Shown here: one piece after another, positions 9,244 through 16,243 of the stretch
How the letters are laid out: each line of letters starts with the position of its first letter
How positions within the stretch are numbered: the first letter of the stretch is position 1
Source of the DNA: an uncultured Erysipelotrichales bacterium
Lineage (GTDB): Bacteria; Bacillota_I; Bacilli_A; Erysipelotrichales; Coprobacillaceae
Assembly: GCA_910586805.1 (NCBI GenBank)
Contig: CAJUJC010000002.1
Coordinates: 1-42,247, forward strand
DNA length: 42,247 nt
Direction of reading: 5' to 3'
Translations under genes and position numbers: made by a program
Notes under the pieces: generated by a model
The model's database searches: none
What the model saw: the letters and a program-made list of their open reading frames with translations, nothing else
Told to the model about the DNA's origin: nothing

Positions 9244-9263
9244 AGGCGGTGTTCCCACCGCCT
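9244..9263 (-). promoter_or_regulatory. intercistronic GNRA stem-loop after the binding-protein gene
   Basis: A perfect 8-bp GC-rich stem (AGGCGGTG / CACCGCCT) closed by GGAA, a GNRA tetraloop, on the transcribed minus strand. No T-run follows, so it is not an ordinary terminator. A hairpin between the first gene (binding protein) and permease genes is known from maltose-type operons, where it stabilises upstream mRNA and keeps binding protein in excess. That role is inferred here. Confidence 0.7.
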
Positions 9264-9296
9264 GCCATCTTGTCTCATTTCATTTTTAAATTATTC

Positions 9297-10700
9297 TTAT
9301 TTTTTTGCTGCTTCTGCGTTTGCTTTTTCAATTTTAGCAATTGCATCAAGAGATTCACTATACCATTTTTCAACTGTTTTATCACCATTCATAACTGAGT
9401 TAACAGAACCGAATAAAATACCAGTTTCACCAAGTAATGTTACACCTTCAACTGCTTCAGCAGCCATAAATGTTGCAGAGTTTGTTTTTACACCTTTTTC
9501 AGCTAAAGTATAATAAGGAGCTTCAGCTTCAGAGATTCTTTTTTCATACCCTTTGATTGGAAGTAAATAACCAGGATTATAAACATCTTCTCCAGCTTCT
9601 TTAGAAGCTTTTTCATTTTTACCACCATATTTGCGGAATAAGTCAGCAGCTTCATCACTATAACAATAAGCAATAAATTGTAAAGCCAAGTCTTTATTTT
9701 CAGCTTTTTCAGGCACATACATTTGTTCAACAAAGTTAGTAGAATAAGTATCTCCACCTTTTTTAACAGCAGGAATACCCATCATACCCCATTCAAATCC
9801 TTCAGGAGTTGTAGCAGCCATTTCACCTGGTAACCAAGTTCCGTTAGGAATAAATAAGGCTTTACCATCAATAACAGCTTGTTGATTCTTAGTAAAATTA
9901 TCACCATTTGCATTAGCAACTGTTGTTTCTAATGTATAATCTTTTAATTTCCCGACAATTTCAAAAGCTTTTTTTACTTCAGGAAGTTTCCAAGCTTCAC
10001 TATCATAAGCAATTAACTTTGCATAAGTTTCAGGACCAGCAGTTGCATTTAATAATGAAGTAAAGAATGCATCAAAATATCCAGCAGTTGGATAAGTAAA
10101 TAAAGCAATTCCCTCTTTTTTAGCCTTTTCACCCAATTCAAACATAGCATCCCAATCAGTTGGTACATCCCAACCTTTATCTTTTAATAATTTAGCATTA
10201 TAGAATAATCCACAAGGACCTAAGTTAAGAGGTGCTAAACGTAATTTTCCATCACCATAAGGATCAGCAGTAGCCCCTTCTACGAATGGAGTCAATATTT
10301 TATCTTTAACTTTTTTATCTTCTCCAGGAATTTCTGTTTCTAATAAAGCAGAAATATCAGCAATTTGTTTTTCTTTGATAAGTGTATCAGTTAAACCACC
10401 AACAGCTCCGACAGATAAATAAATAACATCAGGAACATCTTTTCCAGAAGTTAATTTTGGTCTTAAGACATCACTGATTTTTTTCTCAAAAGTTGATTCA
10501 ACTTTCACACCAGTTTTTTCTTCAAACTTTTTAATAACTTCTTGCCAACCTTTTGTTCCATAACCACCATCTAATCCAGCAACTTTTAATGTTTTACTTT
10601 CATTAGCAACTGATTCTTTATTGTCAGTTCCACATCCAACAAGTAAAGTTCCACACATAAGTAATGAAAGCCCCAAAGATAACACTTTTTTCATTTTCAT
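9297..10700 (-). CDS. carbohydrate-binding lipoprotein of the ABC importer
   Basis: Extracellular substrate-binding protein (SBP family 1), 467 aa, anchored by a lipid. The signal peptide has basic MKMKK, a hydrophobic core and a lipobox LVGC with the lipidated Cys at residue 23. The mature part has the usual two-lobe periplasmic-binding layout of sugar-binding proteins. It is first in the operon, transcribed from a promoter divergent to araC, and followed by a stabiliser-like hairpin, which fits the usual excess of binding protein. Start ATG at 10700 follows AGGAGG by about 10 nt; an in-frame ATG two codons later is possible. Galacto-N-biose / lacto-N-biose as ligand is inferred from the operon. 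Confidence 0.9.
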   Translation of the reverse strand: MKMKKVLSLGLSLLMCGTLLVGCGTDNKESVANESKTLKVAGLDGGYGTKGWQEVIKKFEEKTGVKVESTFEKKISDVLRPKLTSGKDVPDVIYLSVGAVGGLTDTLIKEKQIADISALLETEIPGEDKKVKDKILTPFVEGATADPYGDGKLRLAPLNLGPCGLFYNAKLLKDKGWDVPTDWDAMFELGEKAKKEGIALFTYPTAGYFDAFFTSLLNATAGPETYAKLIAYDSEAWKLPEVKKAFEIVGKLKDYTLETTVANANGDNFTKNQQAVIDGKALFIPNGTWLPGEMAATTPEGFEWGMMGIPAVKKGGDTYSTNFVEQMYVPEKAENKDLALQFIAYCYSDEAADLFRKYGGKNEKASKEAGEDVYNPGYLLPIKGYEKRISEAEAPYYTLAEKGVKTNSATFMAAEAVEGVTLLGETGILFGSVNSVMNGDKTVEKWYSESLDAIAKIEKANAEAAKK

Positions 10701-10725
10701 ATGTCTTTTTCCTCCTTCATGATAT

Positions 10726-10754
10726 CTTATAATAACAATATATATAAATGTAAG
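10726..10754 (-). promoter_or_regulatory. predicted promoter of the galacto-N-biose operon
   Basis: On the minus strand CTTACA (10749-10754), 17-nt spacer, TATAAG (10726-10731), placing the start near 10719 and ahead of the AGGAGG of the lipoprotein gene. The -35 overlaps a cre-like site, and the divergent araC promoters lie within 100 bp. Confidence 0.6.
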
Positions 10755-10762
10755 CGTTTTAT
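10749..10762. promoter_or_regulatory. cre-like catabolite-repression site
   Basis: TGTAAGCGTTTTAT matches the CcpA consensus TGWAANCGNTNWCA at all positions except the last two. It covers the -35 of the lipoprotein promoter, a position that would repress the operon when preferred sugars are present. CcpA itself is not in the window, so this rests on sequence similarity only. Confidence 0.45.
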
Positions 10763-10794
10763 CTATGCTATAATTGTTTATTTTTTTATATATA

Positions 10795-10823
10795 TTGCTA
10801 TCACAAAAGAAAAAGTGTAAAAT
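10795..10823 (+). promoter_or_regulatory. predicted promoter of the araC-type regulator
   Basis: TTGCTA (10795-10800), 17-nt spacer, TAAAAT (10818-10823), giving a leader of about 20 nt before AGGAGGATTATCT and the ATG. A second candidate is the extended -10 TGCTATAAT at 10766-10774, which would give a leader of about 70 nt. Confidence 0.5.
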
Positions 10824-10852
10824 ATATATAGAAACATGGAGGAGGATTATCT

Positions 10853-11731
10853 ATGAGCAACAACCGTATTAATATTATAGATGATAATTTCTTTGATCAT
10901 AAGTCACAACTGATGTATGTCAGTTATTCAAAATTTGGTCAAGACTGGAAATCATTGAAACACTTTCATCCTTTTACTGAAATCTTCTTAGTATTAGATG
11001 GTGAAGGCATCTTCACTGTTGAAAACAAAAGTTTTGATATAAAAACAAATGATTTAATTATTGTTCCTCCAAATGTTTATCATCAAGAACTTTCCCATGA
11101 TAGCAAACCTTTAGAATATACTGTTTTAGGTGTTGAAGATTTGTTGTTTCAAATTGAAGATCCAAACCAAAACTTTATTTATCAAAACTTTGATAGAGAC
11201 AATGAAGATATTCTTTATTATTTTCATCATTTATTAATGGAAAGCGAAAATAAAGAACTTGGTTATGATACAGTTTGTCAAAAGTTATTAGAACTTCTTA
11301 TATTAAAAATCATAAGAAAGATGAATATTAACCTAGAAGCTCATCAAGTCATTTTACCTATTAAAAGAGAAATTCGTATGATATGTCATTATATTGATCA
11401 AAATTATTCAGAAAATCTATCTTTAGAAAGCCTTGCTCAATATATGAAAATGAATAAATACTATATGGCTCATGAATTTAAAAAATATATGCATATATCT
11501 CCCATTCAATATTTAATCAAAAGACGTATCAAAGAATGTCAATCTTTATTAAAAACATCTAGTTTATCAGTTTCAGAAATTTCCGAGGCTGTTGGTTTTT
11601 CTTCACAATCCTATTTTTCTCAAATATTCAAAAAAGAAATTGGAATGACCCCTTTAGAATATCGTCAAAGCAATACACAGGATCATAATACACAAGATAT
11701 CCAAAAGAAATTTGTTATAAAACAAAGCTGA
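10853..11731 (+). CDS. AraC-family transcriptional regulator
   Basis: A 292-aa regulator with an N-terminal cupin ligand domain (HFHPFTEIFLVLDGEGIF through DLIIVPPNVYHQ, about residues 40-85) and a C-terminal double helix-turn-helix (about 180-280). The latter contains SLESLAQYMKMNKYYMAHEFKK and the AraC signature around EISEAVGFSSQSYFSQIFKKEIGMTPLEYR. It is divergent from the sugar operon across 152 bp, the normal arrangement for its activator, so it probably senses a sugar of the galacto-N-biose pathway and drives the lipoprotein promoter. The effector is not known. The start is supported by AGGAGG at 7 nt. Confidence 0.92.
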   Translation: MSNNRINIIDDNFFDHKSQLMYVSYSKFGQDWKSLKHFHPFTEIFLVLDGEGIFTVENKSFDIKTNDLIIVPPNVYHQELSHDSKPLEYTVLGVEDLLFQIEDPNQNFIYQNFDRDNEDILYYFHHLLMESENKELGYDTVCQKLLELLILKIIRKMNINLEAHQVILPIKREIRMICHYIDQNYSENLSLESLAQYMKMNKYYMAHEFKKYMHISPIQYLIKRRIKECQSLLKTSSLSVSEISEAVGFSSQSYFSQIFKKEIGMTPLEYRQSNTQDHNTQDIQKKFVIKQS

Positions 11732-11791
11732 AAATAAATTTATAATCATAAATCATACTTATAAAAATTCAACTTATATACCCCTATACAC

Positions 11792-11825
11792 AAAAACGTA
11801 TAAACAAAAGTTCATACGTTTTTTT
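11792..11825. terminator. bidirectional terminator between araC-type gene and yhgE
   Basis: A perfect 10-bp stem AAAAACGTAT (11792-11801) / ATACGTTTTT (11814-11823) with a 12-nt loop and a T-run on the plus strand. The A-run in the left arm gives T residues on the minus strand too. It serves both convergent genes. Confidence 0.8.
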
Positions 11826-11828
11826 CTT

Positions 11829-14327
11829 TTATTCATTCACTTTTTCAAAGGCTTGGGGTACCATATGTTTATCTTCTTTGTTTTTATATTGATAATACGC
11901 AATTGTTAATATTGAACAAACAATGATAATAGCTACAAATATCCAAATTTCTTTATTTAATGATGGTGATGTGATACTAATTGTTTTTCTAAATCCATCC
12001 ACACTATAAGTATAAGGTACAAATGGATGAATCATTTTATAGAATGAGCTTGAAGTATCTAATGGATATGTTCCAGCTGACCCACCTAAATTGATAATCA
12101 TAAAAATAAGTAATAGGAATTCTCCAATATAACCCGTTGTTAAGCTCAATAACATAACCAATGACATAAATGTAGCTGAAACAAGAATAGCAAATAAATA
12201 AGTCAACAATAAATGTTCTGGTTCAAAACCATTGATATATACTAAAGAACTAACCATCATAATTGCACAAAGTGTTGAAATAGAATACATAACAGTTGCT
12301 TTAGAAGCCCAATATTTCAATCCATTCTTAACACCTTTTATACCTTCTCTTATAGGATACATAAGTGTAAACGCTAATGCTGAAACATATAGCGCAACAC
12401 TCATCATATAAGGTGCCATTGCGTGTCCATTATTTTCTACTTTAGATATTTCTATGTGTTCAACGTCTAATGGTGCTGACATCATATCCGTAGTCAAATC
12501 AGTAAAATCAATCTGACTTTTCTTTGCACCTGTTGATAGTGCATCGTGTAGTGTTTTTGTTCCTCCTTTTGCATCAGCTATACCACTTCCTAAGGTTTTT
12601 GAACCATTAGTCAATCGTGATGCTCCTTGATTCATCAATCCAGCTCCTGATGTCAACTTTTTTGAACCATTCATCAATATTGAATTATATTCTATTAATT
12701 GACTTGCTCCTTGATACAAATGATTAGCTCCATCACTAAGTTGTTGAATTCCATTAACCAAAGGAGGTGTTGATTGTTTCATAACATTTAATCCTGAGAC
12801 TAATTGTTGAGAACCTTCATTTAAAGTGACATGATAACTTATCAATGTATTTAATCCCTGAGATATTTGTTCAACACTATCTGTATATACTTTCAATCCA
12901 TTTTGTAAACCATTTTGAGGATCAGTCAATCCATAATTAATTTGATCTAATCCACTTGTTACTATTTCACTTGCTTGAATAAGTCCAACTTTATGTGGTT
13001 CGTTTATTGGATCATCAGTTGATTGAACAAATGCATCATATAAATTTTTTAGTCCATCCACATTCTTTGTTTGACTTTCTATCATTTGTGAAGTCATTAA
13101 TTCTAATCCAACATGATCATCATTTCCAATAATATAAGAATTCATTTCACTAGAAGTCTTTAAAGCTTTTAACAAAATCTCTTTTTCATCACTATTTAAT
13201 GATGATTTTTCTAAAAATTCAATAGCTTCTTGATTAAATTGTTGAGATTGAGCAGCATCTTTTGTTAGTTTTAAAACATAATTTTGAACACCTTGCATTT
13301 GATTCTTTGTTGCATCATTTGGAAGACTATTTTTCAATTGATTAGCTATATTGACTAACCCATGTTTTAATTTCAAATTCACGTCTTGAACTTGAGTAAC
13401 ACCTTGAGTTAAAGATTGAATTCCATTATTTAACTTATCATTATTTTCAACAAGACTATTTGTTCCAAATACAACTTGTGCAACACTCTTTGTATAATTT
13501 TGAATACCTTCTTGCAATCTTTGTGCCCCATCATTTAACTGATTAACCCCCAAAGAAAGATCCTGTGTAGAGTTATTTAAAGTCTTTAATCCATTTTTTA
13601 ATGAATATGTTCCATTATGAATATTTAATACACCATCAGTATAATCTTTTAAACCTTTTGTTAAAGTTTGACTTCCATCTTGAAAAGTAAGTGTACTTGA
13701 TGCCAATATTTCTAAATTTTTAGAAATCTTTTCATTTCCATCAGATAATTGATTCATTCCATCTAATAATTGCTGTGTTCCATCACTTGCATCAAACAAA
13801 CCATGAGATAAAGTTCCTAAAGAAGTAAATAAAGTTTTCGCATACGTTTTTGTTACTGATGTAGATACTTCTTCTTTGATTTTTGCAATTGCTGAATCAT
13901 CCATTTTAGATGCAACATAATTTGTTCCTGGATTTGTTGTATAACGAAGAATCATTTTTTGTGGTTCATCATCTAACAAGGTTGTTGCATTCTTAGAAAA
14001 GTCACTAGGAATAGTCACAACCATATAATAATCACCATTTTCTAATCCATTAAAAGCATCATTAGCATCTACAAAATGAAAATCTAAAGAATGATTTTCT
14101 TTTAAATTATCAACCAATTCTTTACCAACATTTAATGTTTTATCATTATAAGTGACTTCCTCATCCTCGTTAACAATAGCAACTGGTAAATCTCCACTAT
14201 TTCCATAAGGATCCCACATAGAACCCAAGAAAACACATGCATAAATACTTGGTATTAAAATAATTGCTATGAAAACAACTTTTATCCAAGTATTGTGAAA
14301 TATGTTTTTCCATTCCTGTTTTATCAT
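11829..14327 (-). CDS. YhgE/Pip-family membrane protein
   Basis: An 832-aa membrane protein of the YhgE/Pip group, related to the phage-infection protein of Lactococcus and to type VII secretion EsaA. Order: one N-terminal span (WIKVVFIAIILIPSIYACVFLG), the family motif SMWDPYGNSGDLPVAIVNED, and a large extracytoplasmic region (about 60-610). The latter has many copies of an 11-residue-like pattern (L..G...L..G) such as LLDGMNQLSDGNEKIS. A C-terminal ABC-2-like block of about five spans ends with a basic/acidic tail. Cellular function is not established; roles in envelope stress, phage adsorption and secretion have been proposed for relatives. It is transcribed alone from a strong promoter with a 32-bp palindrome at the start site, divergent from an Rrf2 regulator. 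Confidence 0.88.
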   Translation of the reverse strand: MIKQEWKNIFHNTWIKVVFIAIILIPSIYACVFLGSMWDPYGNSGDLPVAIVNEDEEVTYNDKTLNVGKELVDNLKENHSLDFHFVDANDAFNGLENGDYYMVVTIPSDFSKNATTLLDDEPQKMILRYTTNPGTNYVASKMDDSAIAKIKEEVSTSVTKTYAKTLFTSLGTLSHGLFDASDGTQQLLDGMNQLSDGNEKISKNLEILASSTLTFQDGSQTLTKGLKDYTDGVLNIHNGTYSLKNGLKTLNNSTQDLSLGVNQLNDGAQRLQEGIQNYTKSVAQVVFGTNSLVENNDKLNNGIQSLTQGVTQVQDVNLKLKHGLVNIANQLKNSLPNDATKNQMQGVQNYVLKLTKDAAQSQQFNQEAIEFLEKSSLNSDEKEILLKALKTSSEMNSYIIGNDDHVGLELMTSQMIESQTKNVDGLKNLYDAFVQSTDDPINEPHKVGLIQASEIVTSGLDQINYGLTDPQNGLQNGLKVYTDSVEQISQGLNTLISYHVTLNEGSQQLVSGLNVMKQSTPPLVNGIQQLSDGANHLYQGASQLIEYNSILMNGSKKLTSGAGLMNQGASRLTNGSKTLGSGIADAKGGTKTLHDALSTGAKKSQIDFTDLTTDMMSAPLDVEHIEISKVENNGHAMAPYMMSVALYVSALAFTLMYPIREGIKGVKNGLKYWASKATVMYSISTLCAIMMVSSLVYINGFEPEHLLLTYLFAILVSATFMSLVMLLSLTTGYIGEFLLLIFMIINLGGSAGTYPLDTSSSFYKMIHPFVPYTYSVDGFRKTISITSPSLNKEIWIFVAIIIVCSILTIAYYQYKNKEDKHMVPQAFEKVNE

Positions 14328-14353
14328 AAAACGCCTTCTTTCTCCTTTTTCTA

Positions 14354-14385
14354 AGATATTATATATCCATGGATATATAATATCT
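14354..14385. promoter_or_regulatory. 32-bp perfect palindrome (putative operator)
   Basis: The half-arm AGATATTATATATCCA is repeated exactly as its complement with no spacer, centred on CCATGG. It begins one base after the predicted start of the yhgE transcript (about 14386) and lies in the 152-158 bp between yhgE and the divergent Rrf2 gene. Position and symmetry fit a repressor operator, with the Rrf2 protein the obvious candidate. As RNA it would also form a long 5' UTR hairpin. Confidence 0.7.
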
Positions 14386-14392
14386 ATAATGT

Positions 14393-14420
14393 ATTATAGT
14401 ATCTTTTCTATAAATGTCAA
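14393..14420 (-). promoter_or_regulatory. strong sigma-A promoter of yhgE
   Basis: Consensus TTGACA (14415-14420), 16-nt spacer, consensus TATAAT (14393-14398) on the minus strand. The start is predicted at about 14386, immediately before the 32-bp palindrome. Confidence 0.8.
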
Positions 14421-14456
14421 TTCTTTTATATTTAAATTTTTATTTTTATGAAAATA

Positions 14457-14465
14457 TGCTAGAAT
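14457..14465 (+). promoter_or_regulatory. extended -10 element of the Rrf2-family gene
   Basis: TGCTAGAAT (TGn plus TAGAAT) with no convincing -35. The start would fall near 14472, almost at the ribosome site AGGGTGA, so the leader is very short. Confidence 0.4.
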
Positions 14466-14485
14466 AGATGTTAGGGTGAATGGAT

Positions 14486-14917
14486 ATGAAAATTAGACAA
14501 AGTTTTGAACAGGCTATTTGTATATTATTACTTATTGGAGTGAATGAATCTCATATAAAAAGCCATGAGCTATCAGAAAAATTGAATATTTCTGATTCTT
14601 ATTTAAAAAAAATCACCAGACAACTTGTTGTTGCTGGTTTTATTGAATCACGAGCAAGTAAACGTGGAGGGTTTTTATTGAAAAAAGAATTAGATGACAT
14701 TACTCTTTTTGATATTTTTGAAGTGATTGAAGGTAAAGAGAGTTTTGTGGAAACAACTCATCTTGTAGAAAGAGTTTTTGAAAATTCAATGAGAATCAAA
14801 GAAACTGAAGATATTATTCTTGATTATTTACATAAAGCTGAAGAACAATACAAAGATAAACTTAAGGAAATCACTCTCAGCGATATCGTTCATAGTGCTC
14901 AAAAATCATCTGATTAA
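14486..14917 (+). CDS. Rrf2-family transcriptional regulator
   Basis: A 143-aa winged-helix regulator. The N-terminal HTH (SHELSEKLNISDSYLKKITRQLVVAGFIESRASKRGGFLL) and the following wing match Rrf2/IscR/CymR proteins. Only one Cys is present (near residue 12), so the three-Cys Fe-S cluster site of IscR and NsrR is absent and the sensor input is unknown. An ATG lies two codons upstream, but AGGGTG is spaced 7 nt from the ATG at 14486 and only 1-2 nt from the earlier one. It is divergent from yhgE, with the 32-bp palindrome between them, so it probably controls yhgE and perhaps itself. Confidence 0.85.
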   Translation: MKIRQSFEQAICILLLIGVNESHIKSHELSEKLNISDSYLKKITRQLVVAGFIESRASKRGGFLLKKELDDITLFDIFEVIEGKESFVETTHLVERVFENSMRIKETEDIILDYLHKAEEQYKDKLKEITLSDIVHSAQKSSD

Positions 14918-14957
14918 TATTCTTTCATATTCATCTATTTCATATAGCATAAAAAAA

Positions 14958-14990
14958 TGAGAAGAGCATCTCGCTATTTCTCATTTTTTA
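14958..14990. terminator. bidirectional terminator between Rrf2 gene and miaA
   Basis: TGAGAA (14958-14963) pairs with TTCTCA (14978-14983), with inner AGC/GCT pairs. T-runs follow on both strands (14983-14989 plus; A-run 14951-14957 giving Ts on minus). The miaA stop codon (14974-14976) lies inside the hairpin. Confidence 0.75.
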
Positions 14991-15891
14991 TATCTTCAAC
15001 AATTTTAGTTACAGTCTTATCAAAACATGTTAAATCAACTTCATACCAATGCATATCAAACTGATTTTTAAACCATGTATATTGTCTTTTCGCATATTGT
15101 CGTGAATGTTTCTTTATATTCTCATAAACATCATCTAAAGAACAAAGTCCTTCAAAATAATCAAACCACTCTTTATAACCAATAGCTTTCATGCTTTGAT
15201 GAGCTCTTGTTAGACCATTTTTATATAAAGAACAAACTTCTTTTTCTAATCCTAAATTTTTCATTACATCTACACGTTGATTAATACGTTCATATAGCAA
15301 TTCTCTATCAATCGTTAAACCAACAAAATAGGCATCATATATACATTCATGCTTTTGTTTTGCTAATTGCTCACTTTTTCTTTGTCCTGTTTGCTCATAA
15401 ATACCAATTGCACGTAAAACACGTTGACGATTATTTTCATGTAATTCTAATGCACTTGATTGATCTATGGACATTAAATAATTGTAAAGTTGATGATTAT
15501 CTAAATGAGCATATTTTTCTTTCATATCTTCATGATTATCCTGTGTTTCACTAAACTCATAATCATAAAGCGTTGCTTTAATATAAAGCCCTGTTCCACC
15601 AACAAGAATTGGAGTTTTTCCTTTTGATAAAATTTCTTGGATTTTCTTTCTTACCGTTTCTTGAAACTCTTTAACACTATACGAGTCTGTTGGGTCTTTA
15701 ATATCAACAAGATGATGAATAATTCCTTGTGTTTCTTCCTTTGTGACTTTTGCAGTTCCTATATCCATTTGTTTATAAATTTGCATAGAATCACCACTAA
15801 TAACTTCACCATCAAAAACTTTAGCTAGTTCTACACCCATTTTTGTCTTACCAACACCCGTTGGACCTACGACAACAATAACTTTATTCAT
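14974..15891 (-). CDS. miaA: tRNA dimethylallyltransferase
   Basis: Transfers dimethylallyl from DMAPP to N6 of A37 in tRNAs that read UNN codons; MiaB, also in this window, then thiomethylates the product. The 305-aa protein has the P-loop GPTGVGKT, the DSMQIYKQMDIGTAK segment and the swinging-domain motif QYAKRQYTWFKNQ. The ATG at 15891 is preferred over an in-frame TTG 12 nt upstream because it gives the normal MNKVIVVVGPT start. It overlaps the preceding stop by 8 nt (translational coupling), and its own ribosome site is weak. In B. subtilis miaA is followed by hfq; none is seen here. The gene ends inside its terminator. Confidence 0.95.
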   Translation of the reverse strand: MNKVIVVVGPTGVGKTKMGVELAKVFDGEVISGDSMQIYKQMDIGTAKVTKEETQGIIHHLVDIKDPTDSYSVKEFQETVRKKIQEILSKGKTPILVGGTGLYIKATLYDYEFSETQDNHEDMKEKYAHLDNHQLYNYLMSIDQSSALELHENNRQRVLRAIGIYEQTGQRKSEQLAKQKHECIYDAYFVGLTIDRELLYERINQRVDVMKNLGLEKEVCSLYKNGLTRAHQSMKAIGYKEWFDYFEGLCSLDDVYENIKKHSRQYAKRQYTWFKNQFDMHWYEVDLTCFDKTVTKIVEDIKNEK

Positions 15892-16243
15892 CAATTCGTC
15901 CAATCCCTAACAAACTATATAGAATAGAAATAATCACAGAAACAACTATTGTCAGTCCAAAAGAATGAATATGAAAATCTGGTGATAAAATATTTTGTGC
16001 TAATGACAATACAAAACCATTAATCACAAGTTGAAACAAACCAAATGTCATTATAGTAAAAGGAAATGCCAAAAATGTTAAAATAGGTTTAATAAATGTA
16101 TTTAATATAGCTAAAATAATAGCAACCAAAAAAGCAACTTGAAAATCTTTTACATAAACACCATCAAACAAATGATCCACAATCATAATCACTGCTGCAC
16201 CTAAAATAAAATCAAAAACAAGTTGAGTAACACCTTTTTTCAT
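15884..16243 (-). CDS. YvlD-like small membrane protein (phage-holin-family IV fold)
   Basis: A 119-aa integral membrane protein with four predicted spans and the family core LNTFIKPILTFLAFPFTIMTFG, characteristic of the PF04020 group. That group carries a misleading phage-holin label and includes B. subtilis YvlD. Nothing phage-like surrounds it. The start codon directly follows the mutL stop (TAGATG) with GAGGGTGG inside mutL as ribosome site, and its own stop overlaps miaA, so it is cotranscribed between repair and tRNA-modification genes. Function is unknown; YvlD relatives have been linked to envelope stress. Confidence 0.85.
   Translation of the reverse strand: MKKGVTQLVFDFILGAAVIMIVDHLFDGVYVKDFQVAFLVAIILAILNTFIKPILTFLAFPFTIMTFGLFQLVINGFVLSLAQNILSPDFHIHSFGLTIVVSVIISILYSLLGIGRIDE

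Noticed and set aside
9503..9757. 84-codon frame within the lipoprotein gene
   Set aside because: It lies wholly inside the strongly supported binding-protein gene in another frame, with Leu/Lys-rich composition typical of a shadow and no ribosome site.
12500..13800. Possible DNA tandem repeats in the yhgE coding region
   Set aside because: The periodicity is at protein level with divergent codons; no exact nucleotide repeat units were seen.
15884..16243. Phage remnant suggested by the holin-family label of the YvlD-like protein
   Set aside because: The PF04020 family is chromosomal in Firmicutes, and the gene is embedded between mutL and miaA with no phage genes nearby.
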